The notes: generated by a model not told the origin, from the sequence alone. DNA of 27,636 nucleotides from Chloroflexota bacterium (GCA_029265085.1 JAJUJY010000044.1:1-27636); one strand, 5' to 3'; numbered from the stretch's first letter, positions 16,071-23,789 are shown. Numbers and translations: made by a program.

Positions 16071-17084
16071 TTACGGGAGCGGATTGATTGTACCGTCTTT
16101 GATTCCTTGAATTGCTGCATCGGCAGCTGCTTTAACGTCATCGGGTACGGTAATTTTGTCATTATATTTAATGACCAATCCACCGTTTTTAAACGTAAGA
16201 GTATAGGCTTTATTGCCCAAAACACCAGCGTTGCGGCTGGAAATCATGTCTTCGAGAATTCCAGTCCAATCATAGACCTGGCTGGCAATGACTACTTCCG
16301 GGGCTAAATTAGTTTGATCCCATTGGGTACCAAACCAAAATGCGCCTTTGTCTTTGGCAATACCAATTGCGCCAACAACAGATTGTGAGGAACCAGTTAA
16401 CATATCTGCGCCAGCGGCAATATGCGTTTCAGCTGCCGCAGCCATTAATGATACATCTGAAAATGAGCCAGTATAGGAGATGTTTACCTGAATATCAGGT
16501 TTGGCAGCCAATGCGCCAGCTTTAAAACCATCAACATATAATTTTGCATCACCAGCTTCAACTGGACCACTGATACCAATGACATCTGATTTGGACATCA
16601 GTGCAGCAATGGTACCCAAAACATATCCGCCTTGTTGGGCTTCAGCCTGGTATGCAAATACATTATTGATACCTTGTGCCTGGAATGTGTCTAATGAGGT
16701 ACCCCAGGCAAAACTGGTTTCAGGAAAATCCGGGGCGATTTGAGCAAGAGATGTGCCATATTGCGAGCCGTGTGCAATTACAAGGTCGTACCCTTGGGAA
16801 GCGTAGTCGCGGATAGCTGCTGCTGCATCAGGAACATTGAACATGCCTTCGGAATAGGCAATTTCAAATTTGCTTTCACCCCCTGATTCTGTTTGGATGG
16901 TTTTGAGGGCTTCATAAATTGATTGGCTAAAAGCAGCATCTGTAATAGAGCTGGGCATGATGATCGCAACACGGAAAGGTTTTTCCTCTTTCACTGGTTC
17001 CGGAGTTGCAGCCGTAGTACAGGCGGTCAGTACAATTGATATTAGTACAACCAAGATCATGATGCGATAGAGAACTGATTTCAT
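16071..17084 (-). CDS. BMP-family ABC transporter substrate-binding lipoprotein
   Basis: A 337-residue extracytoplasmic binding protein of the BMP/PnrA family, whose studied members bind purine nucleosides or nucleobases. A lipoprotein signal peptide ends in the lipobox LTAC (C22), followed by a short linker. Family features include RVAIIMPSSITDAAFSQS at the start of the mature domain, GYDLVIAHGSQYGTSL, ISGPVEAGDAKLYVDGFKAG, and GSSQSVVGAIGIAKDKG. GGAGGAG precedes the ATG at good spacing. It lies between the permease and ATPase genes. A 128-base upstream gap holds promoter-like sequences, and a hairpin follows its stop; both fit higher expression of the binding protein. Purine specificity is inferred from the family and the neighbouring hydroxylase. 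Confidence 0.92.
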   Translation of the reverse strand: MKSVLYRIMILVVLISIVLTACTTAATPEPVKEEKPFRVAIIMPSSITDAAFSQSIYEALKTIQTESGGESKFEIAYSEGMFNVPDAAAAIRDYASQGYDLVIAHGSQYGTSLAQIAPDFPETSFAWGTSLDTFQAQGINNVFAYQAEAQQGGYVLGTIAALMSKSDVIGISGPVEAGDAKLYVDGFKAGALAAKPDIQVNISYTGSFSDVSLMAAAAETHIAAGADMLTGSSQSVVGAIGIAKDKGAFWFGTQWDQTNLAPEVVIASQVYDWTGILEDMISSRNAGVLGNKAYTLTFKNGGLVIKYNDKITVPDDVKAAADAAIQGIKDGTINPLP

Positions 17085-17115
17085 TTAATCTCCTCCATGT
17101 GAATCAACAAAATGG

Positions 17116-17144
17116 ATTACCAACTCGATTTAACAGCCTGACAA
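17116..17144 (-). promoter_or_regulatory. Possible internal promoter before the binding-protein gene
   Basis: On the minus strand TTGTCA (17139-17144) is 17 bases from GGTAAT (17116-17121). A second candidate, TTGACG (17211-17216) with GATAAA (17188-17193), also has 17-base spacing and overlaps the permease stop. Either could add binding-protein transcripts; neither -10 is strong. Confidence 0.3.
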
Positions 17145-17212
17145 TTTTTTCCAATTTACTCCTTTCTCCAACGATTCGATCCGAAGATTTATCTAAAGGA
17201 ATATTGAAATCG

Positions 17213-18145
17213 TCAATTTTCGCCTCTTTCAAAGGGTTTGGTAAGGGCATCAGGTTGGTTCGCTCTTTTTACTGCAAATGCCAGTGCTAAAATTGTTAGG
17301 ATATAGGGCATCATTACGGCAATGTCAGAAGGCAGATTAATCCCTTTTACTTGAATCCAGAGTTGCAGTGCGTTGACAAAGCTGAATAGTAATGCACCGG
17401 CCATTACGCCCGTTGGACGCCAACCACCAAAATAAACCAATGCAACTGCAATAAAGCCCATTCCATTGGTCATGTTTTCCTGAAACAGGTTAATTAATCC
17501 AATTGATAACGAAGCCCCGGCGATACCTGCCAACATCCCACCCAAACAAACAGTGAAATACCGAATTTTATTAACGCTTACTCCAAGTGTGTCTGCGGCT
17601 TGCGGATTTTGACCGACTGCTCGAACTTTTAAGCCAAATGTGGTTTTGTTCAGAACCCAGTAGGAAAATGGGACAAGTAAAAATGCCCCGTAAACAAGAA
17701 TGTTATGATTGAATAGGACTTCGCCAATGTAAGGAATATCCCCCAAAAGCGGGATGCGAATTGGTTGAAAACCGGTGATTGATTCTACACCGCCTAAGGT
17801 CTTCTTAAAGAGAAGGCTCGATAATCCCAGGCCAAAAAGATGCAGACCGATTCCAGAAATACCTTGTTCGGCTTTAAGTGTTACGCTGATCACTGCCATT
17901 AATAAGCCCATGAGAATTCCAACAAGCGCAGCACAAAGTAAACCCAGCCATAAGTTGCCGGTTTTCATGCCAATATAGAAGCCAGTATAGGCTCCCATCA
18001 ACATGATTCCTTCAACCCCAAGGTTTAAGACGCCTGAACTTTGTGCAAAGGTTTCACCAATTGCGGCATACAAGTATGGAGTAGCAAGTCGAATTCCGGA
18101 ATATATAATTCCAAGGAGGACGGGTAATGTAAAGAGGTCAGACAT
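17213..18145 (-). CDS. BMP-family ABC transporter permease (NupC/YufQ-like)
   Basis: A 310-residue integral membrane protein, the second permease of the importer. The family pattern is clear: TPYLYAAIGETFAQSSGVLNLGVEGIMLMGAY at the N-terminus, a central TTFGLKVRAVGQNPQAADTLGVSV cytoplasmic coupling loop (about 180-203) that contacts the ATPase, and GMGFIAVALVYFGGWRP near the C-terminus. About eight to nine membrane segments alternate with short loops. The ATG overlaps the stop of the other permease gene by 8 nt and follows GGAGGG, so the two are coupled and made in equal amounts, as expected for a heterodimeric pore. Confidence 0.93.
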   Translation of the reverse strand: MSDLFTLPVLLGIIYSGIRLATPYLYAAIGETFAQSSGVLNLGVEGIMLMGAYTGFYIGMKTGNLWLGLLCAALVGILMGLLMAVISVTLKAEQGISGIGLHLFGLGLSSLLFKKTLGGVESITGFQPIRIPLLGDIPYIGEVLFNHNILVYGAFLLVPFSYWVLNKTTFGLKVRAVGQNPQAADTLGVSVNKIRYFTVCLGGMLAGIAGASLSIGLINLFQENMTNGMGFIAVALVYFGGWRPTGVMAGALLFSFVNALQLWIQVKGINLPSDIAVMMPYILTILALAFAVKRANQPDALTKPFERGEN

Positions 18146-19217
18146 TCGTTTCCCTCCTTCTAGCGCGGCGTAAAGCCCAGATCTTACTACCTACCACAAA
18201 CAAAACGATTAATCCTAATAAGGTTTCTATGAGTGAAGCAGGAACCTGAACGGCTCGCTGCATTTTGTCCGCGCCAACTAGTAAGCCGCCAAAGAGAATT
18301 GACGCGGGAATGGCTCCGAGGGGATGCAAGTTGCCAAATAGCGCAGCAACAATCCCGGAAAAACCGTACCCGCCAGATAACCCTTCCATCATACGATGTT
18401 GGACTCCTAATACTTCAACTGCACCTGCCAATCCGGCAAACGCACCACCCAGAACGAGGGAGATCATTTGGTAGAGTGATACAGGGATTCCTGCATATTT
18501 TGCTGCGCTTGGATTAAGACCCACCGCGCGAATTCGATAGCCAATGGTAGTCCGCCAAAGGAAGATATAAACCAAAATAGAAAGGACAACTGCCAGAATT
18601 GCTCCGCTGTGTAGGAGTGTTTTTGGAACAAGACGTGGAAGCCAAACTTGAGCGGGGAGCAAAGCAGATTGGGCAATCCGGGTGCCTGCTTCGATTTCTT
18701 TGGGGTCAATCATTGGACCACGGAGGAGATAATTTGCCAATTGAACAGCAATTGCATTCATCATCACAGTGCTCAGGATTTCATTTACCCCAAGCCGTGC
18801 TTTTAGATAGCCGGGAATGCCACCCCAAACTGCGCCGCTAAGTATTCCAGCAATTAAACATAGGGGTAATAAAATCCAACCCGTTAGGTTGCTGAAAGAA
18901 ATGGCAACAGCTGTTGCTGCTAAGGCTCCGACAATGATTTGCCCTTCACCACCAATGTTGATTACCCCTCCCCGAAAGGCAATTGTCACTCCTAACCCAA
19001 CCAGTAAAAGCGGAGTTGCTGTTACTAATGTTTGGGTTATTCCCGATATGGTTCCGGCTGCACCTTGCAGTAAAGATCCGTAAGCAATTAAGGGATTTGC
19101 ACCCAAAAGGGCTAGCATTACAGCCCCAATGAGCAAAGCAACCGGGACTGCCAGTAATGGCAGTAAGGCTTCAAAAATGCGATTGAGGATGCGTTTAACT
19201 TCCGGTCGTTCCGGCAT
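18138..19217 (-). CDS. BMP-family ABC transporter permease (NupB/YufP-like)
   Basis: A 359-residue integral membrane protein and first gene of the operon. Features are a cytoplasmic N-terminus (PERPEVKRILNRIF), multiple membrane segments, GVTIAFRGGVINIGGEGQIIVGA, a conserved VNEILSTVMMNAIAVQLANYLL helix, the coupling loop TIGYRIRAVGLNPSAAKYAGI, and a GLSGGYGFSGIVAALFGNLHP region before the last helices. AAGGGA lies 10 bases before the ATG, a somewhat long spacing. Transcription of the whole operon should begin in the 182-base gap upstream, where a perfect TATAAT is present. The GLSGGYGFSGI and VNEI motifs separate it from sugar permeases of the RbsC type. Confidence 0.92.
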   Translation of the reverse strand: MPERPEVKRILNRIFEALLPLLAVPVALLIGAVMLALLGANPLIAYGSLLQGAAGTISGITQTLVTATPLLLVGLGVTIAFRGGVINIGGEGQIIVGALAATAVAISFSNLTGWILLPLCLIAGILSGAVWGGIPGYLKARLGVNEILSTVMMNAIAVQLANYLLRGPMIDPKEIEAGTRIAQSALLPAQVWLPRLVPKTLLHSGAILAVVLSILVYIFLWRTTIGYRIRAVGLNPSAAKYAGIPVSLYQMISLVLGGAFAGLAGAVEVLGVQHRMMEGLSGGYGFSGIVAALFGNLHPLGAIPASILFGGLLVGADKMQRAVQVPASLIETLLGLIVLFVVGSKIWALRRARRRETNV

Positions 19218-19317
19218 TGATAAGAGATCCCTTCGCGTTGAAGAATTTTGGGAGCCTAGATTAATTTATAAATGTTGCTAAAAATAGGAAGAAGTCAAGA
19301 AAGGGAATGTCAGACAA

Positions 19318-19323
19318 ATTATA
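19318..19323 (-). promoter_or_regulatory. -10 candidate for the purine operon
   Basis: A perfect TATAAT on the minus strand about 95 bases before the first permease ATG, in a very AT-rich gap (19218-19399). No good -35 stands 16-18 bases upstream (TTTTTT at 19341-19346). The roughly 90-base leader shows no purine-riboswitch fold. It does contain TCCC and GAAG/CTTC pairings near the ribosome binding site. Confidence 0.4.
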
Positions 19324-19399
19324 CAAGATTTTTTATACAGAAAAAAGTGATTAAAATCTTAAATACTAATTTTACACAAATAATCCTAATATAAAAGTT

Positions 19400-20368
19400 T
19401 TAGACAGATATTTTTAAATAGGTTTGCATCAAGGGTATTAATTCTTTGGAGTCATGACAGGTTAAGAATCTTAATCGTATTTCTTTTTCTAAAAGATTAA
19501 GATGCAAAATTTTATTTAGATATTTACGAAAAAAAATCATTCCGCGTTCTTCGCCATAAAAGTCGATCATTAACGAAAGATGCTCAGTAATGTAGGCAAA
19601 TATTTGTGCAGAGGTGATCTGGTCTTTATCCTGGTATGAAAACAACCAGGGATTTTCCAGGGCGGCTCTTCCAACCATTACGCCATCACAACCGGTGACT
19701 TGCTTGATTTTGTGAATATCCTCAACGGTTTTTACATCGCCATTTGCAATTACGGGAATGGATACCGCCTGTTTTACTTCTGCGATAGCTTCCCAATTGG
19801 CATGCCCAGCGTATGCCTGGTTTTTTGTGCGGCCGTGGACAGCAATTAATTGCCCGCCGTTATCCTGAATGATCTGTGCGACTTCTATATAATTTAAAGA
19901 TTGTTCATCCCAACCCAGGCGTATTTTTGCTGTGATTGGAATAGGAACTGCCTGACGCAATCGGGAAAAAATCTCAGCAATTTTTTCGGGAGATTTTAAG
20001 AGAGCAGCCCCGGCACCACGATGGGTGACCGTTTTGGCAGAACAACCTAAGTTAATGTCAATAATATCTGGATTGTATTTTGTGTGAAGTTTGATCGCTG
20101 CCTGAATTATTTTATCCGGATCATCATCAAAGAGCTGGTAAACAACTGGGCGCTCTTCTTCAATATAACTTAATCTTCTCGGTAAATCTGGATGGCGGAA
20201 CACAACATCTCTGGCGTTAATAAATTCTGTATAGCTCATTGCAGAGCCTAACCGCCTGGCAATTACCCGAAATGGTAAATCCGACACCCCATCCATCGGT
20301 GCTAGGATTAAGTCACCAAAAATGGGAATGCTGCCAACATAAAAACTTGGTTTATCATGCGTTTGCAT
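19400..20368 (-). CDS. dus: tRNA-dihydrouridine synthase
   Basis: FMN-dependent enzyme reducing specific uridines in tRNA to dihydrouridine with NAD(P)H. The TIM-barrel signatures are LAPMDGVSDLPFR near the N-terminus, NLGCSAKTV with the catalytic Cys at 109, TAKIRLGW, AVHGRTKNQAYAG, VIANGDV, and GVMVGRAALENPWLF. The approximately 322-residue length is normal for DusB-like proteins, though the exact Dus subclass and tRNA position cannot be assigned. Two starts are possible, GTG 20374 and ATG 20368, and neither has a ribosome binding site. A -10 element ends only 7 bases before the ATG, so a leaderless mRNA beginning at the ATG is plausible and decided my choice. The gene is transcribed towards the purine operon, 182 bases away. 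Confidence 0.92.
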   Translation of the reverse strand: MQTHDKPSFYVGSIPIFGDLILAPMDGVSDLPFRVIARRLGSAMSYTEFINARDVVFRHPDLPRRLSYIEEERPVVYQLFDDDPDKIIQAAIKLHTKYNPDIIDINLGCSAKTVTHRGAGAALLKSPEKIAEIFSRLRQAVPIPITAKIRLGWDEQSLNYIEVAQIIQDNGGQLIAVHGRTKNQAYAGHANWEAIAEVKQAVSIPVIANGDVKTVEDIHKIKQVTGCDGVMVGRAALENPWLFSYQDKDQITSAQIFAYITEHLSLMIDFYGEERGMIFFRKYLNKILHLNLLEKEIRLRFLTCHDSKELIPLMQTYLKISV

Positions 20369-20375
20369 GGGCACA

Positions 20376-20404
20376 ATATTAACATGACTGATGTTTTCTG
20401 AAAA
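20376..20404 (-). promoter_or_regulatory. Promoter candidate giving a leaderless dus transcript
   Basis: On the minus strand an extended -10 TGTTAATAT (hexamer 20376-20381) is 17 bases from TTTTCA (20399-20404). The start point would fall at or next to the A of the ATG at 20368. Confidence 0.4.
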
Positions 20405-20578
20405 GCAGCTAAATAGGATTGGATTACAATGAATTTCGTTGGAGATGTTGATCGTAATACCTGTCGCAAGTTTCCTGGAGAATTGTCAGTGTCAAAATAA
20501 TTGAGTATCGACTACAATAATAAATAACAATGGTTGATCGTCTTGTTGGGTTTACTTGGCTGAACAAAGGTATTCAAA
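20405..20578. other. Intergenic region between divergent dus and ferredoxin genes
   Basis: With the dus promoter on its left side, this is most of the largest gap in the window. It holds two TACAAT -10-like hexamers on the plus strand (20425-20430, and in GACTACAATAA just after 20510), neither with a strong -35. It also holds a 23-codon open frame (20429-20500) that I do not accept as a gene. Confidence 0.4.
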
Positions 20579-20998
20579 GTGGCGTATCAAATCACTGCTC
20601 AGTGTGTAGGTTGTGGCTTTTGCGTTTACTGGTGCCCAACGAAGGCGATTAAAGGGTCGCGAAAAAAGGTGCATCAAATTGCAGCTGAGAAATGTATTGA
20701 TTGCGGAACCTGCGGTAAAATATGTGGGTTTATGGCTGTAATTGATTCTGAGGGCGTGCAAGCAAGTCGATTAAAGCTTTCGGATTGGCCTAAGCCCGTT
20801 TGGACGTATGAGGTATGTAATGGATGTAATGATTGCATAAAAATCTGTCCAGTCCATTGCCTTACAACGCAGACCACCGAACTTGTTGAGGCGGCAGGTT
20901 TTGGTAAACCTTACCTGGTGAAACCGAAAATTTGTGTAAGCTGCGGTTTTTGTTCAAAAATCTGCGAACAGCAAGCTATTCAACTATTGGCTTTGTAA
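20579..20998 (+). CDS. Ferredoxin-like protein with four [4Fe-4S] motifs
   Basis: A 139-residue iron-sulfur protein. Four CxxCxxCxxxC motifs are present: C9/12/15/19, C39/42/45/49, C80/83/86/90 and C119/122/125/129, plus an extra C94. They form two ferredoxin-type pairs, each able to hold two [4Fe-4S] clusters, so up to four clusters are predicted. The protein is soluble, with no signal peptide and no other domain, so it is an electron carrier or a subunit of a larger oxidoreductase. The start is GTG with AAAGG (20566-20570) 8 bases upstream; no nearby ATG fits. A glycosidase gene follows 50 bases downstream on the same strand without a terminator. Its redox partner is not in the window as a recognisable gene, although the molybdenum hydroxylase and tungstate importer nearby are suggestive. 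Confidence 0.85.
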   Translation: MAYQITAQCVGCGFCVYWCPTKAIKGSRKKVHQIAAEKCIDCGTCGKICGFMAVIDSEGVQASRLKLSDWPKPVWTYEVCNGCNDCIKICPVHCLTTQTTELVEAAGFGKPYLVKPKICVSCGFCSKICEQQAIQLLAL

Positions 20999-21048
20999 TC
21001 AAATTTGTTTAAACTGCCTTAATTACAAAAATCGGAAAGTGTTAACTC

Positions 21049-22830
21049 ATGGCTGAGATTGATTCTCCTTACTTGTGGATGCTAAAAAACCAGATTGATA
21101 TTCGGAGAATCCCGTTTAGCGCGCGGGGATCTAGAATATTAGTTTATCAGATGGAAAAGGGGTTGGAAATTCGGCTGGCCGAAAAATGGAAAAATGATAA
21201 TTTTGGGCTCCAATCACAAAAAAAAGGAGTGGTTGTTGAGCAATTTGTGTTTACTGATGCAGAAGGAAAACGGTTGGATTATCAGTTAGACACATATCCT
21301 CATCGAATTGATTGCCGAACCGAAATTGGGGTGTTTTCAATAACATTTATCAGCCCGGAAAGCCTATTGCTCTCAATCCCTGAGTCAGCCTGTGGAATTC
21401 AATGTGTGTTCAATATGGATCAGGCTCAGACAGATAAGCGAGGGGGCGTACTGAAAGTAGTTGGCGATATGCGCCGGAATCTGGCTTATACAACGAATCG
21501 GCCAATCATTGAGAATGATTTATGCGCTCTAGATAACCGGAAATATAAGCTAAACCTCAAACTGGCTGCCGGCGACGTAGGCGGGTTGATTCTCAATATT
21601 ACCCCTCGACTAGGGTTTAATCGTTATGTGCCTTCGATTCGATATTCGTTTTCCGAAGCAGCAAAAAATTGGCATAATTGGTTTGATCGTGCACCAAAAG
21701 TCGCTGACCGGTATCAACTACAATACTATTATGCGTGGTGGGTGATGCAGGCTGGATTGGTAAGCACCCGTTACTATTTCACTCGAGAGGCGATGCTCTC
21801 TTCTAAAGCTCATTCGGTCGGGGTCTGGCAATGGGATGCCTATTTCCATGCTTTGGCGTACCGGCACGTAGATCGACGATTAGCACAAGATCAGCTCAGA
21901 ATATTGTTAGATCATCAGCGGTCAAACGGCATGATCCCAGATGCAATTCATGATGATGGAATTATTACCCAGTGGGATAATCCGGTGGATGCTGATATTA
22001 CCAAGCCGCCTCTTTTGGCTTGGATTGCATGGAAGCTTTATGAAGAGGATCGGGATAAAGAATTTTTATCTGAAATCTATGATCCCCTTACCAGGTGGAA
22101 TGAATGGTGGTTTAAGTACAATGATTTAGACGGTGATGGCCTGGTTGAAGTGCCACAATTGTTCCCCAATGATATGGATGATCCTACTGATATTGAAGAT
22201 GATAATCCGGTAATTTCACCCGACCTAAATACCTATCTGTTTTTGCAAATGGAAAGCTTGAGTAAAATAGCCAATGCTTTGGGTGATCAACAGAGTGCGG
22301 CGTTATGGAATGATCGGGCTGAATCTTTATTACGAACGATGAAAAAAGAATTATGGGACGGCCAGGCTGGATTATTTTGGGCACGCCAACACGGCCGGCC
22401 AATATGTGTTCCAACGCCATACAGTTTATTCCCATTGTTAACTGGAAAACTTGAAAAAGATGTGGCGCAGAAACTGGTGGATCATTTATGTGACCCGGAA
22501 GGATTTTGGGTAAATTATCCATATCCAACGGTGGCACTGGATGATCCGGATTCCGACTCAAAACCCATTTGGCGCGGTCCGAGTTGGGTGAGCGTTAATT
22601 ATTTGCTCATGGAAGGTTTAGACCTTTCTGGTTTTGGTGAGTTGGCTGATGATATGTGTCAACGAACTTTAGATCGACTGATGAATGAAATAAACCATCC
22701 CGAATCAGGTATGGCAACCGAAGGAAATCCGCCCAAAACTGCTCCATTTTTCGGGTGGACTGCTGCATTATTCATTGAGTTGGCTTTGCGAGCTTCCCGG
22801 CAAACTTTTCGCTTGATGTATGGGGATTAA
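21049..22830 (+). CDS. GH63/MGH1-like glycoside hydrolase
   Basis: A 593-residue protein with an N-terminal beta-rich region (about 1-200) and a C-terminal six-hairpin (alpha/alpha)6 barrel. Barrel motifs match the glucosidase-I, mannosylglycerate hydrolase and trehalase-like clan: GVWQWDAYFHALA with D263 as likely general acid, QRSNGMIPDAI, KPPLLAWIAWKLY, and WRGPSWVSVNYLLMEG (508-523). MATEGNPP has E558 as possible general base, before FGWTAALFIEL. A DLDGDG loop (359-364) looks like a calcium site. No signal peptide is present, so the substrate is probably an intracellular alpha-glycoside such as a compatible solute (mannosyl- or glucosylglycerate) or a storage-glycan fragment; that part is inference. 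Weak GGAAAG precedes the ATG. Its TAA overlaps the stop of the convergent lipoprotein gene. Confidence 0.82.
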   Translation: MAEIDSPYLWMLKNQIDIRRIPFSARGSRILVYQMEKGLEIRLAEKWKNDNFGLQSQKKGVVVEQFVFTDAEGKRLDYQLDTYPHRIDCRTEIGVFSITFISPESLLLSIPESACGIQCVFNMDQAQTDKRGGVLKVVGDMRRNLAYTTNRPIIENDLCALDNRKYKLNLKLAAGDVGGLILNITPRLGFNRYVPSIRYSFSEAAKNWHNWFDRAPKVADRYQLQYYYAWWVMQAGLVSTRYYFTREAMLSSKAHSVGVWQWDAYFHALAYRHVDRRLAQDQLRILLDHQRSNGMIPDAIHDDGIITQWDNPVDADITKPPLLAWIAWKLYEEDRDKEFLSEIYDPLTRWNEWWFKYNDLDGDGLVEVPQLFPNDMDDPTDIEDDNPVISPDLNTYLFLQMESLSKIANALGDQQSAALWNDRAESLLRTMKKELWDGQAGLFWARQHGRPICVPTPYSLFPLLTGKLEKDVAQKLVDHLCDPEGFWVNYPYPTVALDDPDSDSKPIWRGPSWVSVNYLLMEGLDLSGFGELADDMCQRTLDRLMNEINHPESGMATEGNPPKTAPFFGWTAALFIELALRASRQTFRLMYGD

Positions 22831-23630
22831 TTCACAGGTGATAATTGCGGGGAAGGTGTAACGGTTGGAATGCGCAGGTCTTGATAACCTGCGAGTAACA
22901 TCCAGGTGCAAATCAATGGACCTCCATGCCGGTCTAAGGCAGGAGGGCCATTTTTTATTGGAAGTCCGTTATATCCTCGGAAATACCCAAACTTGCCGGT
23001 TAATTGATCTTCCGCGGGTTGAGAAAGCTCAAGATCACCAATCGCTATTGCGTGAATATGAATTGCTGAACCTGGATAAACCTCATCAAAATCACGCAGC
23101 CAGGCAGCGAATCCTGCCAGGCGTAGTGCCTGGATCAGATCAGGAATTTGGTCATATAAAACAGTGTATGTGCCTGGCAGCATGACTGATAAATCGACTG
23201 CTCCACCGCCTAAATGAGTTCCAAAACTTGCTGCACCATTATCGTGAAAACTGCCCTGGGTTATTGAGCTGCCCAAAATATCGATATCTCCTTGGTAAAG
23301 ATTAGCTGCATGCTGTAACATTGCAACGGTTCTCTGATTAAACAGGTAACCATTCAATAATACTTTTTCATAATCATCAGGGGGTTTTAAGCAGCCCACC
23401 GGTTCTGGCGTATTTGTGGAGATTGGAGGATTTGTTGGGGTTGGTGCAGTTGAGGGAGAAACGGTTGTGGATGGATTGGCAGAGGCTGTGTTCGATGGGA
23501 TCAAAACAATCAATGGGGTTTCGGTAGGTAGAGTGGGTAAAGGGGACTGGCAGCCCTGAAAACCAAACAAAACCAGGGCAAACAGCAGGAGCATCATTCC
23601 AAATGATGTATTGAGATTATTTTTGTGCAT
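22827..23630 (-). CDS. Lipoprotein with M15-like (VanY/D-Ala-D-Ala peptidase) zinc site
   Basis: A 267-residue lipoprotein when started at the ATG at 23630. That start places a normal signal peptide with lipobox GFQGC (C27) at the N-terminus; longer upstream frames would bury the signal. A Pro/Thr/Ser-rich linker (about 28-76) leads to a globular domain. GTHLGGGAVDLSV (H139, D146) and AIHIHAIAIGD (H191/H193) reproduce the HxxGxAxD ... HxH zinc-ligand pattern of M15 peptidases and related D-alanyl-D-alanine hydrolases. The catalytic acid usually two residues before the last His is not evident, so it could be a degenerate or different member. No ribosome binding site is seen. A cell-wall role is inferred. 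The gene is convergent with the glycosidase gene. Confidence 0.72.
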   Translation of the reverse strand: MHKNNLNTSFGMMLLLFALVLFGFQGCQSPLPTLPTETPLIVLIPSNTASANPSTTVSPSTAPTPTNPPISTNTPEPVGCLKPPDDYEKVLLNGYLFNQRTVAMLQHAANLYQGDIDILGSSITQGSFHDNGAASFGTHLGGGAVDLSVMLPGTYTVLYDQIPDLIQALRLAGFAAWLRDFDEVYPGSAIHIHAIAIGDLELSQPAEDQLTGKFGYFRGYNGLPIKNGPPALDRHGGPLICTWMLLAGYQDLRIPTVTPSPQLSPVN

Positions 23631-23711
23631 AAATTGATTGTATAGAAATTTGTGCGGCATGTGGCGATAAATACCATGAAAATAGTACTTTGCTATGGTT
23701 GAGATTTTCGA

Positions 23712-23760
23712 TATAATCCAAGTAATGTTTAGTTGAATAGATCGAAGTATACAGTATTTT
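23712..23760 (+). promoter_or_regulatory. Promoter region candidates for the tungstate operon
   Basis: Two candidates are present: a perfect TATAAT at 23712-23717 with a poor -35, and TTGAAT (23733-23738) 16 bases from TATTTT (23755-23760). Both lie in the gap upstream of the TTG start at 23790. I see no molybdenum-cofactor riboswitch and no obvious ModE-like palindrome. Confidence 0.35.
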
Positions 23761-23789
23761 GTTTGATTTATTATTAAAGGATACAAAAT

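Noticed and set aside
19218..19399. Possible purine riboswitch ahead of the purine operon
   Set aside because: The leader lacks the conserved three-way-junction core of purine aptamers; only short local pairings are seen.
20429..20500. 23-codon open frame in the dus-ferredoxin gap
   Set aside because: Short, with only a weak GGA upstream; cannot be told from chance, though a leader peptide is not excluded.
22865..23185. 106-codon plus-strand frame opposite the M15-like lipoprotein
   Set aside because: The minus strand has a signal peptide, lipobox and zinc ligands; the plus frame has none of these.
23631..23789. Possible Moco/Tuco riboswitch before the tungstate genes
   Set aside because: The gap is AT-rich with promoter-like sequences and no conserved aptamer stems.
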